Assembly (NCBI GenBank): GCA_009733575.1
Contig: ML769518.1
Location: 103,533 to 167,532, forward strand
Direction of reading: 5' to 3'
Source of the DNA: Gymnopus androsaceus JB14
Taxonomy: Eukaryota; Basidiomycota; Agaricomycetes; Agaricales; Omphalotaceae
DNA: 64,000 bases
Shown here: one piece after another, positions 23,350 through 34,328 of the stretch
Layout: the number at the start of each line of letters is the position of its first letter
Position numbering within the stretch: position 1 is the stretch's first letter
Notes under the pieces: model-generated
Database searches by the model: none
What the model saw: only the letters and a program-made list of their open reading frames with translations
What the model was told of the DNA's origin: nothing
Position numbers and translations under genes: made by a program

Positions 23350-24335
23350 CAGTTGTCACCTTAAGTTGAGGTATTGTGGCAGTTCTTTTGTCGCCTTGCT
23401 GGCTTTTCATCTTTTATATTTTTGTTTTTATCAATGTGTCTGATAGTCCACTGGACTTTAAACATATTGTCAAGCAACTCATTCTATACTTATGCCCAAA
23501 TTTTTTGTATATAGTAGCATAGTAGAATTGAGTTTGTAAATAGTCCAATAAAAGGAGTTTTAACTCCAGTTTCTTGTTTATTTTGGTGCAAAAAACCTAA
23601 GCAAAATCACTAAGTTGTGTAGAGCAATTTCATAGCTCATGAAGACCTTTCTAAGTATTTTGTTAAGTCCTTCAGTGCAGCAAAGTACCAAACTCAAAAC
23701 CAGTCACCACAGCCATCTGTTAAGACTTGCATGCGGGTGTTTTGGCTCAATGTATGCAGTTTTTGTGTGCCATTCTTATCTCGAGAATGCAATGCTTACA
23801 ATGCTGCTTATTGGACCTTTGTCATGGTGAAACTTTTCACTTGGTCTCGGCCAACTAAGGATTTGGTTCCTCGATGGTTTTACCATGACCAGTGCCGCTT
23901 CTGACCACAGCGGACTTCTTCTGTCCTAAGCTGTCAAGCACATCATATGGTTTTGATGGTGGCATTATGCCACCTTGTTATCAAGCAAGAGTTTGATTGG
24001 TCAAAGCATCAGATTCAAACTATTTATTGCAGACTAGTTTTCATGCTGAGCACGTTCAGGCCTACACGTGACCCGTAGGAAAATAAGGCCGTGTTTTCGT
24101 CACGTTGCCGTGATCCCACGTCTCGAGTTTCTCCATTCTCTCTTCTTACCACTGACATAGAGTTTCTCAACCTTGAAGAAACTCTCTAATTCTTCGTGTA
24201 AATAATTAAGATTAATTTCTCATTCCGCATTTCCAAAAAATCCTCCAAATCACTCTTTTGAATTGCTTGCTATTTCACATCTCCGCGACATCTCCCAAGT
24301 TGTGCCCTCGAATCGCCCTTATTTCATCAGTCAAC
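23350..24335. other. no gene recognised; probable 5' flank or leader of the tyrosine-recombinase retrotransposon
   Basis: Short inverted words GTCATGGTGAAAC and GTTTTACCATGAC at about 23822-23886 are visible. The start of the retrotransposon should lie here, but I could not find its terminal repeat. Confidence 0.3.
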
Positions 24336-25806
24336 ATGGTGAACACTAGGAGCACCAACAAGGACACAAACAATGCAGGAGATGCCTTCAGTGCCCAAGC
24401 TGGTCGACAGCAACCCCAAAGGGCCATAGCAACATCCTCAGTGGGAGGGCAACCAGACCAGCAGCATTAACAGTGCCCTAATGGCTCGCTTCTATACCTT
24501 CTGAATGAGCAGCATGTCAACCCTATTCCTCCATGGGCTTGTCCTCAACCAGCTTCTGCTCCTCCAGTGGCCAGCCGTGCACCATGGAATGGCATCAGGG
24601 CACCTCTGGTGCCTCCCACTTCTCCATCTGCTATCTCCAGAACGCTCTCCGTTCCTGGCAGTTCCCTTGCTCCACCAGCTCCTCCACCCAACGAACGTTG
24701 CTGGGGAGGGATTCTGACACCTAACGCCTTTCATGCGGAATTTGGTGGCCAGGATCACTCCTCTTCAGCTTCGAGGTGTGGGAAGGAGGGCTCCTCTGCT
24801 GCCCAAGATCAGCAAGGTGAGCTATAGTTCTTTCCATGCCATCATTTCTCCTCGATGGCACGCCGTTTCTCCTCAACGCACTCATCATTTCTCCTTGATG
24901 AGTTCTTTCCTTTTTCTCAGTTGTTTCTCCTCAACCTTTTCATCTGTCATCTCTCTGTACATGACATTTGCTAATTTATATTTATCCATCCAGTTCTAAA
25001 CCCTGGCTCCTCGCATTCCAGGATCTTTGAATTTGAGTGACAACTTTGGGTACCTGGACAATTTGTCTGGGCTCCACCTCTTCCTCTCTGCAGTCCCTTC
25101 GCAGGCTCCCTGCCTCCACCATGTTCTCCATGCTCCCAGGGACATGCTCAGCCCAACTGTTGTTCCCACTCACCTTGCAGACAAGAGTCTTGTCCAACTC
25201 CTCAAACGCAGGGCTCTGCAGCCCCAGCTGCTGAGGACACTGGTGCTGGTAGCAAGATCCTGATTGCCAACAACTCGAGTCTGAAGGGCACCTGGGGCAA
25301 TCCAAGCCAGGCTCAGCTCCACTCATACATGGAGCCCTTCCAACTAGAATGCATAACAAACAATCTAGTTGGTGCCACACTCCGCAATGGACTCAAGACA
25401 TTCATCCCTCTTGCTTAGTTTGCATCGCGCTTCGCTGACTCTTCACTAAAGTCAGTTGATTCTGCTGATGCCAGTGCTATCATCCTTGACAGCGTTGGGG
25501 GGATAAAAGTAAAATCAAAGTCCTTCACTGATGTCCCACTCTTGCAGATTGATCTCAACAACTTCAATAGTCTTCCTCGGGGCATGCCAAGAGCGTTTCA
25601 TCAACACTTTGTTCCGAAAGGAGCAGATGCTCCAGGCCATAGGCTAGCGCTAGGAATTGCTGACATGCTGGATGCCATGTTCAACATGGTCAAGGATTGA
25701 TCCGACTTTGAGCTGGGTTTCGAAATATACAAGCTCTATGTGGACAGGGCGTACCGCCAGTGGTTCACATTCCAGGACACGAACATTCACATCGATCTGT
25801 TTCATG

Positions 25807-28800
25807 TAGTGTTGGGCACGGGTAGGGGGTACACCCGCGGTGTTGACCTCTCGGGTGACTCGGGTACGGGTACGGTTTCTTCATTCAGCAGACCCGCGAT
25901 TACCGCCACCCGGCCCGCGGGAACCGCGGTTCTCTCTGGCCGGTTTTATTTCTCGGCTTGAGACATGCCATGCACTTACATGGCAACTCTTGTTTTCACA
26001 CTGCAATGGCCGCCGTCCGATAATCGCCAATAACATCGCCGCATCGATCGCGTCAACACACATTTACGCCACAGATACTGAAGACGCGTTCCGCACAATG
26101 CATTACACAGTAATGGGTATCCACCTAATGGTCTAGCGGTGAGATTAGCTCTTCTTTTTTTTCATGTTGCGAATATCTGAATATCTCAAAATATCTGAAG
26201 AGTATTGGCATTCACTATGGTTTTTGGGTCCGTTTGTGATGGCAGGCTATGTACGTTGGTCTCGTTGGTCTCGGAAAAAGGTATGTGTCTCAGACTTCTC
26301 ATTTCTCAACTAATACCTTCCCAAAACATAGGACTTCTTGATATCGATAGACACGTTATTCAATCCGCTACATATGTATTGTGGCCACTCTCCTTGTTTG
26401 TGTATCCCTAGCCTGTATTCTGGCAATAATACATCCAAAATACTTCCATCCACCGCTTTTTTGTTCTACTACTGGTGACATTGGCAATTTAGGAATTATC
26501 GGACGTGTTTCGCTGCTCTGGGCCCTTCTCCGTTAATTCCCATTGGTCAAGTAGCCTCTGAGTACCGCATGTACCTCAAACTATCGGATGACTCGGGCAA
26601 CGAGAAGTCGGAGGTAAATTCAGTATAAAAGATATATCTGAAAGAATTCCTAGGCTCAGAATCATGGCCACAAAAGACCATGCTGCTCGTCCCAGTAAAA
26701 AGGCTCGTAAGGCCCCATCTTCTGCAAGCTCCGAATCTGCTCGCTCTTCTCTTCGCTCTACCGCTTCGAAAGTTGTCACCGCTATCAAACATGTCAGTGG
26801 AAAGGTTAAAAAAGTGCTTAGACGTTCTTCCTCTAAGGTCTCTTCAGCTCCTGGTACGTGCATATAATTACTTTCTTCTGCATTATTCTCACTCTTTCAG
26901 CAGATGTGATCGAAATCCCTGACGGCGACAGCAATGGCAATGGAAATGGTTCAGCTCAGGCTCTTACTCAAGCCGAGAGAGACCAAGCAGAGATTGGTCA
27001 GTTTTCTTTTGGCTTGATTCCGCAACTCTGTCTGAGCTAATATGTTTCGTAGATTCTCTGCGACCTCATTGGACCTCTCCTGTATATTCATTCTTTGATT
27101 CAAAAGTCACGGTTGGCTATGAGGATAATCGGAAGTATCACATATTCAAATGTGCTGCTCATCGCTGTAAAGGGAAAGGAATTGTACGCCGTTATCTGGA
27201 CAAAGGCGACAAGTCTTCAACCTCCAATCTTCGAACTCACGCTGTACGTTGTTTCGGTGAAGATGCCGTCGCTGCTGCCACCAAAGGTGCTTCTCACTCC
27301 CGTCCCGATGGTTCAATACATGCTGCATTTGGTCGACAAGGCTCGCAACCTATTTCAGTTACGCACAGAGCGCATACTAATCCTCAGATAAGGTGTGTTC
27401 AGGCCTGTATGTTCATCCCTACTCATGTCAAATGAATATTTTTAGGGCTAATCTTGTGCGCTGGGTCACGGAAAGCAATCGCTCGCTCTCAATTATTGAA
27501 GATCGCAAGTTTCGTGAGCTCATGCTAGCTGGTCGGCCTCAGGCAGAAATTCCTACTCGTCGCACGATTGCTCGTGATATTCAAGCTAGTTTCAACCGCT
27601 GTGAAGAGCGTATCAACAGGCTACTTCAGGTATACACAATTTTTCATTGCTTGCGCTCTACTAATGCCATTATAGGAGTATCCGGGGCACCTCAATTTTG
27701 CCACAGATGCATGGACCTCACCTAATCATCGTGCTATGGCTGCTTGGACAGTGCATCTCCAACATGAGGGTACACCGCTTGTCTTCCTTCTAGATATCTT
27801 CGAGATTCCAGAGGTAATACTTTATTTTTACATCAGACGAAATGAGCTTACATTGTTGTAGTCACATACGGGGGAGGTGTTAGCTCGAGAGTTTGATGAA
27901 ATGTTGGCTCGACATGGTATACAGAATAAGGTATGTACGTGGACGATCTATTAACCATCTTAACTAATTTTCCATTTAGGTTTTGGCTTTTACCGGTGAT
28001 AATGCGACATCAAATGACACTCAAACCTCAAATCTTGCTGAGAACCCAAATAATACATTCGAAGCAACTAACCGTGTTCAATGCTACAACCATACCCTCA
28101 ATCTTTCAGTAAAGGCCCTTCTCAAACCCTTCGGTGTCGAGAAGAAACGTAGGACTGGGAAACATACAGGTGATGGGACTGACTTGGAGGAGGAGGTGAA
28201 CGTAGACCCGGACTCGGATGTAGGCAAAGATGACCTGCCAGACCTGGTAGATGTCTCAGACTCGGACGATAGCAATGGCGATGATGATGAACAGGAGGAG
28301 GATGATATGGATGAATTTGACAAGTTGGATGAATCCGAAAAGGCGCGGGTTTTAAATGATACAGAGGAAGTCCGTTCGGTCATCTCCAAGGCATGACATG
28401 ATTCTTTTTATGATAAACCTGGCTAATTAAGTTATTATCATACTGTATTAGATTTGAGGACTTTCTTTCGCCATAATCCATTCAACTACTATTGCTCTCC
28501 CTGCTTGGTGTGAAGCCTGCACAACACATGGCCTCAATGTTCGTCTCCTCCCTCGTGATGTGGCGACTCGCTGGAACTCTACGTACGACATGATGAAGGT
28601 CGCGCGTGAGTATACTGCCGTTGTTGATGAGATCACTGGCAACAAGAGTCTTAACCTTCGCAAATTTGAGCTCTCAGACAAACAATGGGATATTGTTGAC
28701 GATCTATTACATGTTTTGGAGGCAAGTGCAAACATCAATCTTTTAATCTGGTGTACTAACATCTTTCCATTGATTCAGATATTCAAGTCAGCCACTCTTC

Positions 28801-30062
28801 TTTTCTCAAGGGATAACATCAGTACTATTGCGCAGGTTATTCCTATGATGGATGTCATTGACGATTTCTTCACCGAAACTCCGACAAGAATGTTACATCC
28901 TGCAGTCAAGTCGGCTCTCACTTTAGCTCAAGCAACCCTCAACAAATACTACTCACGTACTGATGATTCAAATGTATACAGGATTGCAATGAGTACGTCT
29001 TCTCTATCTTTAACTATATCAGTATTAACTCCACCAGTACTGACGATGTTCAATGTAGTGCTTCATCCAAACTTTAAACTGGAGTACTTTTGCAAACGGG
29101 GATGGGATCAGGTTTGGATAAACACTGCAGAAGAAATCCTCCGTGAGGAATTCAAGCCTTACGTTGATATGGATGCACCTGCTCCTGAAGACCCTAAAGT
29201 ATGTGCTCACGGAGTTGACATTGGGTATTGTTATAACTTATTCATTCTTTGTTGATAGCCAGCAGCTGGCACGTCCTCCGCATCATCATCATCAGGTGTA
29301 TTTGATCTTTTCGCTCACATCAATATGCCTGTTTCTACTGTGATTCGGAATGAACTTGACGACTATTTGACCACCAACATCGAGGCCATTGAGGACCCAC
29401 TCAAGTGGTGGTGGAACAAACGACGCTTATATCCTAAGCTTTCGCAAATGGCATTGGACTACCTTTCTATACCAGGTATGGTATTTCATTGCTCAATAAT
29501 CGTTCTAGGTATTAATACTGTATTAGCTACTTCCACTGCTGTCGAGCGTGTTTTTTCACAAGGTCGACATCTTTTGCATTTCACACGCAACCGGTTGAAT
29601 GGGCGGTCGATCCGCATTCTGCTCTGCCTTGGAAGCTGGTCTCGTCATGATATGATTCGGGATGAAGATGTTCTTGCAGCAATTAATGATAACATGGGCA
29701 AGGGGAAGCGTAAGGCTGTTGATCTTGAAGAGACTACTACTTAAATTTTCTATTATCACTGACCAGTGTCTTTGTAACTAAAGGTCTCGCTTTAGCATTG
29801 TTGTTAGAGTTTTTGCTAGGGATGTTCAACCACGGGCTGATGACCATATTATATACAGAATAAATTTTTCAACAAAATTTCGGAATACATAAGTACTTAT
29901 AACCGCGGTTTAACCGTATTAAACCACGGGTCTAGGACGGTTTCTGATAACCGCAGTATTGCGGGTACGGTTTTACACCCCTAACCGTGGGGGTAAGGTG
30001 TTGGCGGGTGCGGGTCCGGTGTGCATTCCAAATACCCATACCCGTACCCGTGCCCAACACTA
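25807..30062 (+). mobile_element. hAT transposon, 4256 bp, nearly intact
   Basis: TAGTGTTGGGCACGGGTA at the left and its inverse TACCCGTGCCCAACACTA at the right. GTTTCATG stands on both sides (25799-25806 and 30063-30070), an exact 8-bp duplication. The subterminal regions hold many ACCCGTACCCG and ACCGCGGTT words. It carries one spliced BED-type transposase on the plus strand. The exact termini and duplication, and a transposase with only one clear lesion, suggest recent insertion. Confidence 0.92.
26664..29744 (+). pseudogene. BED-type hAT transposase, about 11 introns, one premature stop
   Basis: It would cut and paste hAT elements in the nucleus. Domains in order are a basic Ser/Lys-rich N terminus from ATG 26664, a BED zinc finger (about 27130-27260, with FKCAAHRC and TSNLRTHAVRC), a catalytic core with FATDAWTSPNHRAM and LAFTGDNATSND, an acidic Asp/Glu insert at about 28180-28340, TRWNSTYDMM, and the C-terminal dimerisation domain with WWWNKRRLYPKLSQMALDYL and STAVERVFS. 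Introns of 45-60 nt join these in frame. Two use GC instead of GT donors (about 28393 and 28722), the second with a perfect TACTAAC branch point. TGA at 28455-28457 stands where family members usually have Arg, so this copy is probably inactive unless read through. Confidence 0.85.
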
Positions 30063-30778
30063 GTTTCATGGGACCCTGTACCAGGAGTGTCTACTATCAT
30101 GGCAGACTCTGAGGGTGAAGGAGGAGGAGGCTCGCAGGAAGACACAGAAACAGGTCCATCCCTCCTCATCTTTGAAACCCCAAGGTCATGGCCAGAAACA
30201 TTCATTTTGAGATGGGGACTCATCATTGAAAGAGAATTCGCACTCTGGAGGCAAGTGGAAGTGCTATCTATGCGGGTCGATGGAGTACAACTGGAATCAG
30301 CACAAGCCACGGTCCTCAGACTTCTTACAAAAGTCAGGTCACCTCTTCGTCAATGCTGAAGGCACAGCCTACTGCCACAGCTTCAATGGCCCCTTTGGTT
30401 GCTCAAAATCTCCATGCACCTTTGCCCACAAATGTGGTTTGTGTGGCTCCACTGAGCACGGATCTCAGGGGCACCAATGCTAACAATGTTTGGTTCTCCA
30501 CCCACCTCATCCCTGAGGCATGGGAGCGTCTTCTCAAGGAATCCGATGCCCCTGAGAAGTTTGCTGGGATTCCGAAAGGTCTCACTGAAGGTTTTTGTAT
30601 CGGTCTAGACATCAACACACTTGCTTCAACATACATTCCACCAAATCATTTCTGTACAGAGGAACATGCAAACATTATTCATGCAAAGTTTGCCCAAGAA
30701 ATAGAACTTGGCTGAATCTCCCATCCCTTCCACCCTGATGAGCTACAGGCCCAAATTGGTTATTTCACAACCGCTCCC

Positions 30779-32164
30779 ATGGCTGTCATTGAGCAGCAAC
30801 CGGGAAAATTTAGACTTGTAATAGATCACTTGTTTCCCTGCAAACCCCTACCTCCAGACTTCCCATGCAATATCCCATCCCTACTATCCAATGGACGTCC
30901 TACCCCTCCTATTGAGTTCGATGTGTCAGAGATATCCATCAAAGCTCTAATTGACGCTGATGACTTCCCTTGTGATTGGGGCTCCTTCTCTGAATGCTAT
31001 CTCATGGTAGCCAAGGCACCTCCAGGTACATATATGAACATTAATTACCTATGCATGACACGCTAACGAGTCCCTTTCTATAAAGGCACCGGGGCTGCCA
31101 TCTTTGATGTTGACGCAGCCTTCCGCAACATCCCAATCCATCCCTCTGCACGCTGTTTCGTTGCCCTGATGCTTGACAGCTTGATAAATCTAGACCTCAT
31201 GCTCAACTTTGGGAAGAGGCCAGTGCCTGGCATCTGGGGTCATGTTGCAGATGCTATGGCATGGATCCTCAGGTTCAAAGGTGTTGAAGCCCTACTCAAG
31301 TGGGTCGATGACTTCATCTTCTTCCAATACCCCAAAGGCCGCAATTCGGATAATTCATACATCTTCTCATACGATGACTCTCTTATCTGGTCAATGGCCG
31401 CAATTCTTGGATGGCCCTGGGCCCCAAGCAAGTTTGTACCCTTCGCATCCTTTTTCAAATACATTGGTTTTCTCTGGCATATTGAGGAGAAGACCATACA
31501 GCTCCCAGAGGAGAAGAAGGAGAAGTACATCTCCCGACTAGCTCCCTGGGTAGCAAAGAAATGCCAATTCGTCAATAAAGTGGAAGAGCTCATTGGCACC
31601 CTTAACCACATTGCCCTTGTAGTCCCCACTGGAAAAACAAGGTTGATCAATCTATTCAACTTTCGCGCTGGTTTCAAATCATCCAAGAGATTTGTCCTGC
31701 ATTCCATACCAGCCAAGCTCCAGGAAGACATCAACTGGTGGAACAATCTGTTACACCAGCCCTTCGTTGGAATGGACATCATCAAACTCCCTGATTTCAT
31801 TGAAATTGAACTCTTTGTGGATGCTTCAACCTCCTGGGGAATCAGTCTCACATTGAACGGGAAGTGGCTGACTTGGGAATACAAACTGGGTTGGACAGAC
31901 TCGGAGCGACAAATAGGATGGAGAGAGATGGTAGCAGTAGAATGTGTTATGGACCCTCATCTCTTCTGGTTACAGGAATGTCAGCATCCATCTCTGTTCA
32001 GACAACATCGGTGCCATCAGGGCCCTAAAGAAGGGAAGCTCTCGAGGCTATGAGATCAACCTAATCCTACGGAAGATCATTGAACTCATGCAAGAATTCA
32101 AGGTCTGGATTGAATGCACATGGATATCCACGCATGACAACCCAGCAGACGCACCTTTGAGAGG
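30779..32164 (+). pseudogene. reverse transcriptase-RNase H of the tyrosine-recombinase retrotransposon
   Basis: The RT fingers include GKFRLVIDH and YMNINYLCMTR. The palm has FDVDAAFRNIPIHP, and the catalytic box WVDDFIFF replaces the YXDD of LTR elements, as is usual in DIRS-type elements. RNase H follows at about 31800 with IELFVDASTSWGISL and later STHDNPADAP. A TAA at 31064-31066 interrupts the RT in frame. A frameshift near 31940 and a 157-bp tandem duplication starting at 32008 break the RNase H. The copy cannot make a full enzyme. Confidence 0.8.
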
Positions 32165-32223
32165 TCGGTGCCATCAGGGCCCTAAAGAAGGGAAGCTCTC
32201 GAGGCTATGAGATCAACCTAATC
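32008..32223. repeat. 157-bp tandem duplication, second copy split by the gypsy element
   Basis: TCGGTGCCATCAGGGCCCTA occurs at 32008 and again at 32165. Copy 1 is 32008-32164. Copy 2 is 32165-32223 plus 42613-42710, parted by the gypsy element and its duplicated TAATC. The unit length is not a multiple of 3, so it shifts the RNase H frame. The duplication must predate the gypsy insertion, since that lies in the second copy. Confidence 0.9.
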
Positions 32224-32834
32224 TGTTAGGACCGTGCTACCGGAGGGGAGCCGGGCCTGAAAGAAGTCAAGCCGGGTCGGACCGAAGTATAAACCGAAGC
32301 AACCGAAGTAGTTGCCGACCGGAGACACGAGAAGGAAGCGGACCGCGGACCGTCTATTAGGACGGGCCCTCGCTACGCCGAATGGTCCTGAAGGGAATGG
32401 AAGCGACGACACCGAAGGTCGTCGATAAGAATGTCCGAGATGGACTTGACGACGCCGAAGGTCGTCGGTGAGTAAAGGATCAAGGCCGGAAGGCGTTGAG
32501 TCGAGTATAGGGTTAATCCAAGTCGATATTTAAACTAAAGACTACTATACAAGATGAGTCGGCTTATATATGGTAGTCCTTATTGTTAAAATAAAGATAA
32601 TAGCTTCCCGTACGATATAGGTCAGCCAGGAAGGAGAATAATAAGTAATTGTCTTTCGGTTAGAGTAATTGTTAAACATGAGAATGAATGGGGAACAATA
32701 AGAAACGGACCGAAAGGGACCGAGGTGACCGGCCCGACCGGCTCGGTCACTTAGAAGAAAATATCCGATATAAGTACAGAGGGATCTCGGTCGTCTCGGT
32801 AAGTGTACCGGCCGTAGCTGGCATGGTCGTAACA
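32224..32834 (-). repeat. 3' LTR of the chromovirus (left)
   Basis: It begins TGTTAGGACC and ends GTCGTAACA on the plus strand. It holds several inverted copies of GACGACNCCGAAGGTCGTCG, a strong hairpin at about 32403-32468. Because the antisense accessory gene starts 200 bp to its right on the plus strand, this LTR, read on the plus strand, is the likely promoter for that gene. Confidence 0.92.
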
Positions 32835-32850
32835 GTATCCCCCTCTTAGC
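32835..32850 (-). promoter_or_regulatory. polypurine tract of the chromovirus
   Basis: The plus-strand sequence GTATCCCCCTCTTAGC abuts the left LTR. On the minus strand it is a purine run, the usual plus-strand primer next to a 3' LTR. It fixes the direction of the element. Confidence 0.7.
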
Positions 32851-33035
32851 CGGAGCCCTCGACGGCTAAGATGATGTCCGAAATCTGACTTTGAAAAAGA
32901 TCAGAGTTCTGTTGATGGAATAGTGATCGGAATGAATCTTGTTAAGATCTGCCTCATGGCTTTGATCGCCGTGATGGCTATAAAATCAGAACCGTTTCGT
33001 TGGACTTGCAAAAATTTCCTTTCTTCCCTACCACC

Positions 33036-34044
33036 ATGTCTGACTTCGATCCCTCTGCTCCCATCCCCGACGACGACATCGATATTGCAGTGATGGAGAA
33101 AGCTCTTGCCGCTGCCAAGGAGAAGAAGGAGAAGATTTGGCGCGCGAGAGAAGAAGCGGCCCGAATTGCTCGCGAGGAAGCCGATCGGCTCGCCCGTGAG
33201 GAGGCCGAGAGAAAAGCAGAAGAGGAGCGTCTCGCAAAGGAAGAGGCCGAGAGGAAAGCCGAAGAAGAACGTTTGGCCAAGGAGGAAGCCGAACGCAAGG
33301 CTCGTGAAGATGAGGCTAAGGCTTGGGCCGAGGAAGAGGAGCGCACAAGGCGTCGTGAGTCGGCCGAGAAGACTGCCGATCAGGCAATCGCTGAGATGCG
33401 TGCAGCGGAAGAAAGAATCGTTGCGGAGCAGCAGAAGAAGGAAAAGGATGCGCCTGCCGCGAAGGTGGCCGAAAGTAGTCGGTCAGGTGTGCGGGGTGGT
33501 AAAAATAAAGTAAGTTTTTCCCGTCGGTTATCTTTTCCGAGCCGAGCTAACTTATTTTCTGAAGTCCTCGAAAACGGTGGACGGATCCGACTCGGGGATC
33601 GAGATTGTAGAAGGTCCGGCACCCAAGCCTAAGTCGGGGACGGCCGATCTAGGGAAGAGGAAACGGGTATCTACCAAGGAGGTCGGTGTCGGAGAGGCGT
33701 TCCCGACAAAGTGTGGAGAATGCGAAAAGCGGGGCCGAGGCTCCTGCACCCGGTGGTCCCTCAAGGGTACCACGTGCGAAGGTTGTCACAAGGCGAAGGT
33801 AAGGTGTTCGCATACCAACCGGTCGAAGGGAGGTCCGAGGAAGAGAATGAAGAAGGACGGAGGTGAAGGGTCGGTCGCGGGTTTGTCGACTGAGTTCGAG
33901 GACGCCGTTCTCGATCGGTTGGACTGGATCGAAGCTCGGTTCGATCGGTTGGTTCGACTTTTGTTGAAGGGAAAAGGGAAGGCGAAGGAGGAGACCGAAG
34001 ATGAGGAGGATGAAGAAGAGAATGATGATGAAGATGTGGAGTGA
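33036..34044 (+). CDS. accessory gene antisense to gag-pol: coiled coil plus Zn2Cys6-like cluster
   Basis: Two exons, 33036-33509 and 33565-34044, join in phase 0. The 55-nt intron has donor GTAAGT, branch point GCTAAC and acceptor GAAG. The product is 317 aa. Residues 25-150 form a long charged coiled coil of repeated EEAERKAEEERLAK-type heptads. Around residues 208-239 six Cys follow the spacing CX2CX7CX9CX2CX6C, as in fungal Zn2Cys6 DNA-binding clusters. A very acidic Asp/Glu tail ends the protein. The frame is open and it is conserved in the second element copy. I infer a nuclear, nucleic-acid-binding or chromatin-related role for the element, perhaps in targeting or regulation. The function is not known to me. 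Confidence 0.8.
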
Positions 34045-34328
34045 GCGATCGGTCGACCGGTTCGGTGGCCGTAAAATAAAATTTTGGACTTGTATGTAAT
34101 TGAAAAATGTTTCTTCTGAGTTTAAATACGGCCGAATAGGCCGAGTAAGAAAAATTTAAGCAGTATAAAAAAATTAAAAGTCCTAAGTAGAAGGATTGCG
34201 GCCGGGCACAACCGGGCGGTAGGAGACGATCGCTCAATTTACTATCATGGCAATTGTCCCCGAGACCGCCGGAGGTCTCGGTCTGGAAACGAAAAGAAAA
34301 AAAGAAAAAACGGAGGAAGGGAAGCGTA

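Larger units (their letters stand above)
24336..30483 (+). pseudogene. gag-like gene of the tyrosine-recombinase retrotransposon, split by a hAT
   Basis: It starts at ATG 24336 with a polar N terminus. A Pro-rich stretch follows at about 24567-24827, then a helical part at about 25260-25798, which is cut by the hAT and its 8-bp duplication. The frame resumes at 30071 and ends at TAA 30481-30483. The last 80 residues hold a Cys/His cluster (CYLCGS, then CTFAHKCGLCGSTEH) typical of nucleic-acid-binding gag tails. An in-frame TGA at 30208-30210 and several frameshifts before 25260 show decay. Small introns could explain some of the frame changes. Confidence 0.55.

Noticed and set aside
26115..26160. 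tRNA-like A box (TGGTCTAGCGGT)
   Set aside because: No B box, acceptor stem or anticodon arm can be drawn, and it lies in the leader of a hAT.
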